Both the position numbers and the translations under genes were made by a program. Of a DNA stretch of 18,635 bases, positions 1-8,582 are shown one piece after another. Position 1 is the stretch's first letter. Each line of letters starts with the position of its first letter. The notes under the pieces are model-generated. The model was not told the DNA's origin. It did no database searches and saw nothing but the letters and a program-made list of their open reading frames with translations. Origin of the DNA: Amoebophrya sp. AT5.2 (taxonomy: Eukaryota > Sar > Dinophyceae > Syndiniales > Amoebophryaceae); assembly GCA_005223375.1 (NCBI GenBank), contig RXOD01004753.1:1-18635 (forward strand). Reading direction: 5' to 3'.

Positions 1-70
1 CCCGTACGAGAATACGGGGGCGGCGGGGAATCTACGGAGGCGGGGCATAGTCATCGCGAATACATAGTAA
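1..70 (+). repeat. Dispersed hairpin repeat, copy at window edge
   Basis: Positions 1-6 (CCCGTA) and 13-18 (TACGGG) form a perfect 6-bp stem around the loop CGAGAA. A short GC-rich stretch follows and then TACATAGTAA at 61-70. The same order (hairpin with identical loop, then TACATAGTAA) occurs at 8129-8166, where the third stem pair is T-A instead of C-G. The copy is cut by the window edge, so its 5' limit is unknown. It is probably a small non-autonomous mobile or satellite-type repeat; no coding capacity is visible. Confidence 0.55.
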
Positions 71-675
71 GAAAGTCTTTGTGGAGTGATGCATAAAAGG
101 ATTTGGAGTACAGGTCCTTTCCTTGATGCATCGCTCGCAAGTAATCCTATGGCCACTGATATGCAGCGGTCATGTGCTTGTGCTCCGGTACTGGCCTCGG
201 CCTGGATCGACAATTAAGGTGCTCACAATGGATTTACTTGTTCACACCGAAACCACAACTACGACGCAGGCGACGACCTGGAGGAGTGTCATGATCCAGA
301 TGTTGTAGGTGAACGCAAATCCTACTTTTTTTAATTAAAAAAATCCCCGCACCACCGGCACCCGCTACGTAGCATATATCTTGTCCATCAGCGAGTTTTA
401 TAATCCTTGTTGTATAACTCCATCACAATCTTCATTATCATTACCTCAAAAGCCCAACCTCGTCTGAGCTTTCTGCCCCTGTATCTCGCAGACCGCGCCA
501 CCGTATACCGCATCATGATCCGCAACAAGAGACCCCGTTGTCGGTTGTCCTTGACGAAGCTAGTAGAGCTCTTGATAGTTCTTCACCTCCCCTCGTCCAC
601 CTGCTCCGCAACTTTTCCACCTCCTGGCCATAGACAATGAATGACCACAAACACTATGTCAATGCTTAGACAAAT
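71..675. other. Spacer, no supported gene
   Basis: Short open frames exist on the plus strand (123-308 and 407-640), but their composition is unlike the GC3-rich genes here, they match no family I know, and they have no splice or start context of note. The right end is the 3' flank of the OTU-like gene, whose stop codon lies at 676-678. I see no RNA gene. Confidence 0.5.
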
Positions 676-2610
676 CTAGAAGAGAACCGACATGTACGCA
701 TCGTCGACACGCAGCAGGTTTACGTGCCCGTCGAGGTTTCTCACGTTTGCCGTGTCCGGTGAGTATACGTCTGGGTCCGCTACCAGATGTTTGCGCTGCA
801 GCGGGTATGCCGTCCCAGCGTTCCCCCCTTCGGAATTATCTTCTTCTTCTCTGTAGGCCGTCAGTAGTACTTGGCCTTCCTCGTTGAGTCTCCACACATT
901 CGCTCGCTGCAAGTTCAGGTATTCCAAAACTAGCGGAAGTGCGTGGGGCACCCCGTGATCAGAGAGCAAGTACTTTTGCACAAGCTCTCGCGTCACGAAG
1001 CTGGGCAGATCTGCTTCCTCACCGCCTGCGTGTGCGATCTGTGTCACGCAGTTCTTCGTAAACCTGTTAATCGCAACGTTAACGTTTCGGCTTCTACGAT
1101 TCGCAGCCTGATGGCGCACGGAGTCGGAGGCTGCGAAATCGCAGAAGGACCGCGCTTCGTCTTCGTGCTCCTGCCAATGAAGCAGCAGAGTCAACAACTT
1201 GGTTGCCCACCACTCGTCGTCACGGCTGCGAAGCTTAATCTCTACATCCGACCGCATGGCTTCAGCCTTTGTTGCAGCCAGCGCAGGGTCCGCCAATTGT
1301 TCGCGCACTTTCTTTTGAAAAAGGGAATTGTGCCGGGAGTGTATTCCTTGATGCACTAGCGCGGTGAACAAAGACGCTGCACCGCTGCCACCGTCCGCCA
1401 CCCTCACGTGAGCCTCTCCGTGCGCGCCTGCCGCTTCCGCCACCTGCAGGCTTTCCTCCTTGTCCTGTCGCTCGATATCCGCCAGCGCCGATTGCGACAG
1501 AAGCCAGTCCGTCGGGGGATGGATCGACATCCAATGCCCTCTCAAATGCAGCACATGTACTTCTACCACGCTCGCCTCGTTCACGAGACCGTCCGCGTGC
1601 TGGTCGTCCGTAACACCCCTGACAAAATCAGCCTCGTCCATCCAGAACGAGACACCGGCCAGACGACCCGCCCCCGTTGTATCCTTTGCAGCGCATTTGA
1701 GGTCGTTCAGTTTTTTTTCTCCCGCTTCGGTGGTGTGCCACACTTGCGCCCGCACATTTCGCAGTGCGGAGACGACGCGGAGCTCGTGATCATCCCCAAA
1801 AGCAGTGAATCCCTTCATGTAATCCAAGACAATTTCCTTCGTGAACTGGTCACTCTTACATTGATGTGCTACGTACTCCTTTCTTCCTGCCAGTTGCTCG
1901 GGGTCACCATCTTTCGCCTGAGGAAAATAAAGTGAGTCTGCCAGGAACATGCAGATAGCTTCCTCCTCGGGGCGTTCGATCGAGCCGAGTCTCTGCACCC
2001 ACCAATCCGGGTCCGCGTCTCGCATCCACTGAACCGCTTCCTCCCGAAGCTGTTGCCCGTAGACCGCAATGCCGCCGGCGGTGTCCAGCTCTCGTTTTTG
2101 TGCGACTGTGAAAAATTGCTCACGAGTACCCGAGGCGTGCGCAAGCTGGTCATTTAAAGATTCAAAGAGACACGCGCCTGCAGCGTTATTCTCCACCAAT
2201 CGCCAAAGCCCGCTCCCGAAGGTGGCTCCTGCGCCCGCCTCCTGGTCAGGCGCAGAAGCAGAGCCCGAAGCTCCAGAGGACGAGGAGGAAGAGGACGCGG
2301 AGGAAGACGGCTTCGACGTGACAAATTCCAACGTGGCGTCGAGGTCCCATTCGTTGATTTCAAGTAAGTCCTTGGCGTCTTTTTCGGCTTTTTTCGCGCC
2401 CTTCACCCAACCCACCTTTTTAAGCTCTTCGGCGACTTTGGCGACTTTAGCGACTTTAGTCTTAGCGCGAAGGGTTGTCACTTTCGCCGCGACTTTCCCG
2501 GCTTTAGTCTTCTTAGCGCCACGGGTTGTCACTTTCGCCGCGATTGCCACGCCGCCTCCGCGCAGCCCCCCCAAGAGCGACAGCGTAAGCAGTTGACGCA
2601 GCGCGAACAT
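676..2610 (-). CDS. Tandem OTU-like cysteine protease (deubiquitinase-like), second unit degenerate
   Basis: Single-exon frame of 644 residues. The longer frame begins with TTG at 2631, so I start at ATG 2610, which gives an N-terminal hydrophobic segment (residues 7-25) like a signal or targeting peptide. Residues 26-80 are Lys/Ala-rich. Residues 76-97 resemble the end of a UBA-type ubiquitin-binding helix bundle (WDLDATLEF). A poly-Ser linker follows. OTU-like unit 1: GACLF (Cys147), a GDDHEL helix near 272-277, and LRGHWMS (His359). OTU-like unit 2: the equivalent GAASLF has Ser413 for Cys, and DAYMS has Ala638 for His, so it should be inactive. OTU enzymes cleave ubiquitin chains; unit 1 lacks the usual Asp three residues before Cys (Ala144), so its activity is uncertain. 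Family assignment rests on motif spacing, not on a search. Confidence 0.7.
   Translation of the reverse strand: MFALRQLLTLSLLGGLRGGGVAIAAKVTTRGAKKTKAGKVAAKVTTLRAKTKVAKVAKVAEELKKVGWVKGAKKAEKDAKDLLEINEWDLDATLEFVTSKPSSSASSSSSSSGASGSASAPDQEAGAGATFGSGLWRLVENNAAGACLFESLNDQLAHASGTREQFFTVAQKRELDTAGGIAVYGQQLREEAVQWMRDADPDWWVQRLGSIERPEEEAICMFLADSLYFPQAKDGDPEQLAGRKEYVAHQCKSDQFTKEIVLDYMKGFTAFGDDHELRVVSALRNVRAQVWHTTEAGEKKLNDLKCAAKDTTGAGRLAGVSFWMDEADFVRGVTDDQHADGLVNEASVVEVHVLHLRGHWMSIHPPTDWLLSQSALADIERQDKEESLQVAEAAGAHGEAHVRVADGGSGAASLFTALVHQGIHSRHNSLFQKKVREQLADPALAATKAEAMRSDVEIKLRSRDDEWWATKLLTLLLHWQEHEDEARSFCDFAASDSVRHQAANRRSRNVNVAINRFTKNCVTQIAHAGGEEADLPSFVTRELVQKYLLSDHGVPHALPLVLEYLNLQRANVWRLNEEGQVLLTAYREEEDNSEGGNAGTAYPLQRKHLVADPDVYSPDTANVRNLDGHVNLLRVDDAYMSVLF
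2432..2543 (-). repeat. Short tandem repeats encoding the Lys/Ala-rich segment
   Basis: Inside the OTU-like gene, a 9-bp unit GCGACTTTR is repeated three times at 2432-2458, and a 21-bp direct repeat occurs at 2472-2492 and 2523-2543 (51-bp spacing). They encode the AKVTT and KVAKVA repeats of the basic N-terminal region. Copy number probably varies between strains (inference). Confidence 0.7.
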
Positions 2611-3708
2611 CTTCCACCTTCGCGGCACCAAGAGCCCACAGCAAGAGAGAAGATTTGGCGAAAAACTTATAGATGTACGTACTTATTCAAGTCGCCTATG
2701 CGTATGCCTACGCTCTGACTGGATGTCGATGTGATTTATAATTGTGAACCCCTCGTGTAGTTACAGACTTCTTGTGCTTGTAGTACAGTCGATTCGTAGA
2801 TGTGAATTAGAATGAGGATGTTGTAGCTCCAGAGATGGTTGGTAAGAAAGTGTGTACGGCTCTAATCGCGACTAAGTTGTGAAGTTATTTTAGACTTGGA
2901 ACATCTGAGGCTGAGAATCAATACATTGTATTCTCTGCGTTTTTTAGGCAGTATTTTTTTAGTAAATTAAAATTAATACGTAAGTCACTTCGATTGGGCG
3001 AGAAAGAACTGTATACTTTTGCCGCCATTTCATGGATCATACTCAGAGATTACCGAGGGCGCGCCCGCGCTTGGACCGACCGTGTTTTCTTTGCGGATCT
3101 TTCTGCGCCACCATTGATTTTGATTTATCCATCCTGCGTAAGTAGATCTGGCTGGTAGTTCTATACGCTGCGTGTTTTGTTTATTCAGATCATCTGTAGT
3201 TGCAACGGTACTTCAGAATTATTTGTCAAGTCATGTTGATTCACGGACGTGACCCGGTACAATTCACTGACTCCAGAGACTTCCCACGGACACGACGGTC
3301 CCATACGTCAATCAGCCTGAGCCAGCAGAAGCAGCACGCTCCGCCGTTAAAATCGCGAATGGCGCCGATAGGATTTAGGACATCAATGAATTTATACCGT
3401 GACCGTGAACGAATTTTAGATTTCATAAACCGCATGAAATGCGGAGCGCTGTTCGTTGAGTGAGTACTTATGGTGCGCTAGAGGCGTCAAAGCCTGTCCG
3501 TCGAAATCTTTGCGTCTTTCCTGCGTTTCACGCATTGATTCTCTCGTCCTCGTCGTAGTTTATTTCTAGCTAAGTCAACACACACAAGTTGTAAGGTCAC
3601 GACGCGTTCGTCTACTTGTGAGTTGTGCGGAGCGAGCGGGAACATAGAAGCAGAACGGACCAGAACAGGCACGTATTAAGGGAGTCATCCTGTGGTTATC
3701 AATCAGTG
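2611..3708. other. AT-rich spacer, no supported gene
   Basis: This holds the 5' flank of the OTU-like gene (a pyrimidine-rich stretch lies just upstream of its ATG on the minus strand) and the 3' flank of the small membrane protein gene. The region around 2930-2985 is strongly AT-rich. Short frames at 3200-3463 (plus) and 3241-3435 (minus) overlap each other and show no recognisable domain; I do not call them. Confidence 0.5.
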
Positions 3709-3957
3709 TCACACGAAAGCGTCTGACACTAGGCCGAACCAGACAAACAAGATTCCCACTCCGGCGAGAGACACCGCGGGGGGACAGAACGTGCACAAAG
3801 CGAGCCCGATGACAAAAAACGAGCCAACCTCGCGCGTCTCCGAGAGCAGCTTTTTCTTCTGCGTCTCATCCATCGCCGCCCAGGAAAACGGATTTCGCCG
3901 ACGATTTGATGGACCCCCGCGCGCCTGCAGGCCGCCCTGCTGCACTTCTGCTGTCAT
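3709..3957 (-). CDS. Small membrane protein of unknown function (82 residues)
   Basis: ATG at 3957, stop at 3709-3711. The N-terminal ~40 residues are polar and basic (SNRRRNPFSW, then DETQKKK). They are followed by about 35 hydrophobic residues split by Cys-Pro-Pro (SFFVIGLALCTFC / AVSLAGVGILFVWFGLV), which suggests one long or two tight membrane helices forming a hairpin. Third codon positions are mostly G or C, as in the other genes of this window, which supports real coding. No family recognised. It lies on the same strand as its neighbours and could be a complete single-exon gene or the last exon of a longer one. Confidence 0.6.
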   Translation of the reverse strand: MTAEVQQGGLQARGGPSNRRRNPFSWAAMDETQKKKLLSETREVGSFFVIGLALCTFCPPAVSLAGVGILFVWFGLVSDAFV

Positions 3958-4214
3958 TCAGGCCGAAAGCCGAAGCGTCGAAAATTTTAATTGAAATACT
4001 TCTATACGCACTGCCACTGGGTGGACGTCGGGGACACAGATAGCTCTAAACTCGAACGCGGATTACAACAACGAACTAGAACGTAGTAATACTTCCGAAG
4101 CCTCGAAACTACCGAAGTGTCTTTCTCTAATTTACTTACTCTATTTGTGGTAGTCTTTTTCTAGATCACGAGTCCCAAAAACAGCATCCGCTCGTCCCGT
4201 GGCACAGAACATCT

Positions 4215-4514
4215 TCAAAACCTAAGTAAGTGGTAGACGAGCAGCAACATGGAGATGTTTGGGCCGACGAGCAGCGGATGTACTTCTACGACCTCCGTGT
4301 CAATCATTGCACGCACCATGATTTCTTTTACTTCAAGCCTCTCCGCCCTTTTCGCGTTTTCTATCAACCTTCGCCAATCCCCGCACCAGGCGCGCCCCCG
4401 CCGGCCCTTACTTCGGAAGGAGCTATGCCACTGCCTCTGCCTCTGCGAGTAGCTAGGATTATGACCAAATAGAGTTGACCTTGACTGTATGTAATTTTCC
4501 GACGAACTTCCGGC
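4215..4514 (-). CDS. Possible terminal exon of a minus-strand gene (alternative model A)
   Basis: After a TTTTCAG acceptor at 4515-4521 on the minus strand, a frame of 99 codons runs to TGA at 4215-4217. It has no early ATG. The product is basic and Gln/Arg/Ser-rich in the first half, then helix-like (WRRLIENAKRAERLEVKEIM) with a hydrophobic end. A strong pyrimidine-rich acceptor (TTGCTTGTATCTCAG) near 4680 and a GTAAGTATG donor near 5030, also on the minus strand, hint at further exons, but I could not join them in one frame. This model conflicts with the plus-strand model at 4612-5406. Minus is favoured by the one-directional arrangement of neighbours. No homology recognised. Confidence 0.25.
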   Translation of the reverse strand, partial: AGSSSENYIQSRSTLFGHNPSYSQRQRQWHSSFRSKGRRGRAWCGDWRRLIENAKRAERLEVKEIMVRAMIDTEVVEVHPLLVGPNISMLLLVYHLLRF

Positions 4515-4611
4515 CTGAAAATCACCATAGTGCCACTTCGTCCACCGCGGCTGGCAGCAGAAGTGCCCCCGCCGCCGGCCGCCGCCTGAGCTGCTGCCTG
4601 GGCGCCTCGGG

Positions 4612-5406
4612 ATGATCGCGGAGCCGGCATGTTCTATCTATGACACACTCGATCTTCTGATGGTGTTGATGGGTCTGAGATACAAGCAAAAGAGAACAAA
4701 GGCTGCATGGGCCTTGGTATTTGGTCCTATTGATCTGTCTTTGCAGCTTCCTTTAGCCGTCGATCTCGCTGGTCAGTCAGCTCATTATCCGGCTGTTCAA
4801 TCAGCATACGTTAGTACTTCGAGCCTGGCGCAACAACACCAACAGATGGCAGATATCGATATCACAACGCCCAGTGCAGCAGGTTTGAATGCGATTCTGT
4901 CGGTCAACGAGACTTTGCATTCAACACTGAACGGGCGCGAACAGAAATGGCAAGGAAGACGGTCGGAGGTTGTTGGTAAAAAGGGCGCCGACAAGTCCTC
5001 CACCAGCTCGCAGATTGATAACAACATACTTACCGGCGTGGAGAAATTTTGTTCTTAGTTTTTTTTTTTAGTTCATGTTCTCTGCGATTGCCGCGCCGCG
5101 CGGCCCCCTCCGGCCCGCGCCGGTCCCGGCGAGCCGGCCACCCCCGGGAAAAGCGCCGCATTTGTGCTCGGCGGCCGGCCGGCCGCCCCTTGCTGCACTG
5201 CCGAGCCGGGCTCGACCATCTTCGTTGCATCAAGACCAGATCCCATCCGGGAAGGGTCTGCTCCAGGCGGGTTCGCGTCACCACGCGTCTCCGGCTTCGA
5301 CTTGCCTGTTACAGCGGGTGGCGGTCCATTTATTGCCGTGGTGTGCGGGACGAAGTTTTACTTTTATGTCTACCTACCTTGTGGCAATATTATACTAAGT
5401 GGCTAA
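4612..5406 (+). CDS. Possible two-exon plus-strand gene of unknown function (alternative model B)
   Basis: Exon 1 at 4612-4975 begins with ATG and is open for 121 codons. A GT donor at 4976 and an acceptor of eleven T followed by AG ending at 5071 remove a 96-bp intron in matching phase (1). Exon 2 at 5072-5406 then runs 111 codons to TAA. The 232-residue product has a Gln/Ser/Thr-rich first half, a Pro/Ala/Gly-rich stretch encoded by the GC-rich block, and a hydrophobic, aromatic C-terminus (FIAVVCGTKFYFYVYLP). It would converge tail to tail, 38 bp from the stop of the membrane protein gene at 5445. It would be the only plus-strand gene in the window, which lowers my confidence. No family recognised. 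Confidence 0.28.
5082..5220. other. Very GC-rich block with palindromic GGCCGGCC core
   Basis: This stretch is almost entirely G and C, in contrast with the surrounding mixed sequence, and contains a self-complementary core around 5168-5186 (GGCGGCCGGCCGGCCGCC). It could encode a Pro/Ala/Gly-rich segment on either strand, or act as a structured 3' region between convergent transcripts. Strand cannot be decided from composition, because both strands look coding-like here. Confidence 0.5.
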
Positions 5407-5444
5407 ATAACAAGCTGAACGTCACTTATGACTATGAGTACCTC

Positions 5445-6993
5445 TTAAGTAAGCGAGCAGCTGAGGTTGAGGAACAGCAAAAGCCACAGCGGCGTGAGCA
5501 TTAGTGCAGTGGTACCTCCCGGCCACCATCCTCTGTCTTCGTCCAGGAAGTCTTCGTATCGCTTTTGCGCCTTCACCAGTCCGCAGTAGCCTGCGATGGT
5601 TACGGCCAGGAAGATCACCGCGAGCTCCTGTAGCACGCTGGTCAGCGTCCGGCTCGCGGAGAGCTCGTCGTCCACCACGTCCGGGTTTCGCAGCCACCGC
5701 AGCAGCAGCGGGCTCGTCGCGGACGTGAGGCCGAACTTCCTTTCCGCGATCTGGATCGCCTCCAGGAACCGCTCGTGCTTCCGGATTGCGGGCGCGCGGA
5801 AGAGTATACTGTCCATGTAGCGGTAGTTCGGAACCACGTACGCCGACCGCGCGTCGGGCTGATAGGAATCCTCACACGCAAACACGTTGCCAGACTTGCA
5901 GCAGTCCACCCCGACGGCCCAGTATTCGACATTCGCGGTCGGCTCCGCCGACTGGTAGAAAACGGGCGCGACGCAGTAGGTGGAAGGCTCGCCAATCGGA
6001 AGGTATGCGAGCGCGCGGGAACCGTCGACACGGGAACCTGTGTGACATTTAAATTTTCGTAAACAACATCAAGGCATGTGAAAAAATAAAAATCGCCTCT
6101 CTTTCACGTACTTACTTGCTCAGACTTAGAGTTACCTTCTCGGAATTCAATTTTTCCGGCGTCCGCCCAGAGTTGCGCTGCGGTCCGCGGGTCGACGTCT
6201 ACGTACGAGGTTCTGTCTGGTGACATCAGGCTTCCGTAGTGCTGGTACAGGTATAGGTTGTTCACGAGGCCGAGAAACACGAAGGAGAAGCACACCGCTG
6301 CCAAATCCGAAAAAATGACGTGCAGTATCCTCCGGTTCGCCTTCTTGATGCAACCGGGGTGCAGAGTCGTTGCGATCGTCACATTATTCCCAGACCGGGT
6401 GCCTCCGATCAGCTTTGACTCGATCAGGGTGAATATCGCGTTAAAGGTCGGAATCGGAAACACAAGCGGGAAACACGCAGGCGTCAGGGAAGTGACCGCG
6501 AGCCAAAACACCAGCGTCAGGGCGATGAGCTGTAGATAGCAGTTGGAAGTGTCGCGACGTGCCGGTTCCGCCCCAGTTACTTTTACATATCTAGGAGCAA
6601 GAAAATCATGGCAATGGCAAATTTTTTGTCCTGCTGTTCGCCGCAAATCCCTCTAAACTTTGTATTTTTTGCAGAGATAACGCCGGGGATATTATGTAAT
6701 GGAGGCAGTCGCAGTGGCAGTGGCAGAGCTCCTGCTGCTGCTCCAGCTCCTGCAACAAGCAAGCATATTAGATCGATCTGCACTTAGCTTGTTTGAGAGG
6801 ACGGTGAAAATATTACCGGCTGATGGTGGTAGAAGAGAGTGATCATGAGTCCCACGAAGTTGTAGAACAACAGGGAGGCGACGAGGAAAACCAGAAACAA
6901 AAGCCCAGGCGCCACATCCGGTTTGGGGCCATTCAAACCGCCGCCCCGCATCTGCTCGGCTCCGAGGAGCGGCGCACCGCCCCGAGTTGCCAT
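5445..6993 (-). CDS. Polytopic membrane protein, possibly alveolate-specific, function unknown (3 exons)
   Basis: Inferred exons: 6817-6993, 6136-6652 and 5445-6037, giving 428 residues. Intron 1 (6653-6816, GTAATA...TTTAG) is phase 0; intron 2 (6038-6135, GTAACT...CACAG) is phase 1; both keep the frame. The start context is AAAAAGATGG. Predicted membrane segments lie near residues 30-55, 97-128, 169-193, 362-386 and 408-424. Between segments 3 and 4 is a large soluble loop (about 195-360) with the motifs SYVDVDPRTAAQLWADAGKI, TYCVAPVFY and EYWAVGVDCCKSG, and paired cysteines suggesting disulphides in a lumenal or extracellular domain. From memory, similar loop motifs recur in unnamed dinoflagellate proteins; this is unverified. 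An unused GTAAGTACGT sits at 6106-6115 inside intron 2. Confidence 0.75.
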
Positions 6994-8080
6994 CTTTTTA
7001 TGTTGATGATGGTAGTTGATGTTCGTTGCTGCGCTGCCACTGTCCCCGGGGACCCGCGTGAACGCAGCCTTGCAGTCTTGTTCACAGTTCTACTAGGCCG
7101 CGTGCTGCTGGTGCCGAACCCGAAGGCCGCTTGCGTTTCGCTATCTAATTTATCTTCTCGTCGGCCGCGTGCGCATCCTCCCAACTGCCTTGTTGTATTC
7201 GACCGCTACTTCCTTCTCCGCCTCTTCGTGATCAGTCCCGCCGGCTACTGCTCGACGTCGGCTACCAGAACGACACCAGGACCAGAGCCGGTACCCTCCT
7301 GTGCAGCGACCACAGCAAGCGCCGCTGCCGTCGAGAAAGAAACGCAAAGTGGCAGCGTCCTCGCAGGCACAGGAACAGAAGAAACGAGTTTGGGACGAGG
7401 CAAAATCTTGTGTTCCTTGCACTCGTTGATGAATTAGGTAAAGTTTTGTGGTTGGGATCAGCGACAGCGTTTTACGAAAAGTAGAACGAAGGATCAGGAG
7501 GAGAGGTAGCTGTAGAAGTCACCCTAGGTAAACAATAAAACGTGCCCTGGCGGCGCGCGCCTGCAGCTCTGATAGATAGCACTGCTTCCCTTGGCTCTAC
7601 TAAAAAGGAAATGGTGTCCTCCCTGTGTTTATATTTTTTGCTTTCTAGCAACGGCACGCCCTTGTAGACCCCGCCCGCATCAGCGGCAATTTCTCATCAT
7701 CATCATCTTTTTCTTCATTGTCGTCTTGTTCACCTCCCAGCAGCTCTTTTTGCGGCGATTTGCGGAGGCGTCCATGACTTTCATGCGGGCTGCATAATTG
7801 AATGACTCGCCTCCACAAAGAACAAGCTTTTTTTAATGACCACTCTCGAAATCTATCTGTCTTTTCGAAACCCTCAATGCACTCCCGGCGAACTCTTTTG
7901 CTTTTCTGGCCGTGCAGAACAAAAAGATACGAAGTAATTCGCACATCAGCTACGAACAACTTTAGTTCCGGTTGAGGACAACGACCGAACCCTTTTGTTG
8001 GCCGCTTTTCGATGCTCAAGGTGAAGCACGACCAATAGATAAATCATGAAAATGATAATGATAGTCAAGGGCATCCAGGA
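6994..8080. other. Spacer upstream of the membrane protein gene, no supported gene
   Basis: On the minus strand 6994 to about 7430 is probably the 5' flank or leader of the membrane protein gene. Open frames on both strands between 7150 and 7437 mirror each other. A minus frame at 7645-8019 (about 124 codons, acidic C-terminal stretch) has no ATG at its start, only a TTG, and no matching upstream exon that I can find. A short minus frame near 7700-7800 encodes a run of Met (MKKKMMMM) from ATG repeats. None is called. Confidence 0.45.
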
Positions 8081-8166
8081 GGGTGCCTTATACATAGTAA
8101 ATCATAGACTTGGTAGCCGTCGTAACGGCCCTGTACGAGAATACAGGGTGCCTTATACATAGTAAA
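8081..8166 (+). repeat. Dispersed hairpin repeat with a duplicated 21-bp tail, 65-bp period
   Basis: A 21-bp sequence containing GTGCCTTATACATAGTAA occurs at 8081-8101 and again at 8146-8166. Between them are two adjacent hairpins: GCCGT/ACGGC (8116-8120 with 8125-8129, loop CGTA) and CCCTGTA/TACAGGG (8129-8135 with 8142-8148, loop CGAGAA). The second hairpin and the TACATAGTAA tail match the copy at positions 1-70. The unit has no coding capacity. It may be a small mobile or satellite element, or a structured RNA motif. Confidence 0.65.
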
Positions 8167-8582
8167 GTCGGTTGTCGGTGTCGGAAGGCATGATTTTCAA
8201 GCGTCGTCATTCAACCCCTGCCAACTGCAGCATGTTGGGTAGACAATTTGGCGTGGGGTTGGAGGTGTCTTCATTCGATGAGCAAAATCAAGCAGGCAAA
8301 TGTTTGAGAACCTCGTCTCCGCAACACGCATGAAAGCCACAGCGCCTTTCCTTCGTCGCGAATGCTTTCCTCATCGCTCAGTGTCATCGATGAGGGTCGT
8401 CAACATTCGAATTCATTGGCGTCTGCTGGAGGAGCGAGCTCAAGGGCATCAGGCGTTGACGAGCAGCCGGTGTCGGAGTCAGGGGAGAGGGAGTCGTGGG
8501 TAACGGTCAAGTAGTGTAGCTGTAGACCGCAAAATACTCAAACAATTTCCAGGTGAGGGTGTCATCTTCCTCATCGTCAGCG
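8167..8582. other. 3' flank of the CCDC124 gene, no supported gene
   Basis: Several short minus-strand frames are protein-like: an acidic one ending near 8515 with EEDDTLTWKLFEYF, and a 38-codon ATG frame beginning near 8390 with MTLSDEES. I cannot connect them to a gene. The sequences at about 8361-8385 and 8567-8588 resemble each other (TTCCTCATCG followed by CAG and GTCAT), suggesting a decayed local duplication. This could be a gene remnant. Confidence 0.35.

Noticed and set aside
1408..1935. Plus-strand frame of 175 codons
   Set aside because: Antisense to the OTU-like gene, no domain.
5029..5050. U1 snRNA-like start (ATACTTACC)
   Set aside because: It is only the complement of a donor-like GTAAGTAT; no U1 stem-loops follow.
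6106..6115. GTAAGTACGT as the donor of intron 2 in the membrane protein gene
   Set aside because: Splicing there breaks the reading frame at the only good acceptor (6038); the GTAACT donor 20 bases upstream keeps it.
6823..7437. Plus-strand ATG frame of 204 codons
   Set aside because: Its first third is antisense to exon 1 of the membrane protein gene, which is supported by splice phase and a membrane segment. The rest has no recognisable feature, although a small plus-strand exon cannot be fully excluded.
7645..8019. Minus-strand frame of 124 codons with an acidic end
   Set aside because: It starts at TTG with no ATG, no upstream exon could be joined, and codon composition is unlike the firm genes.
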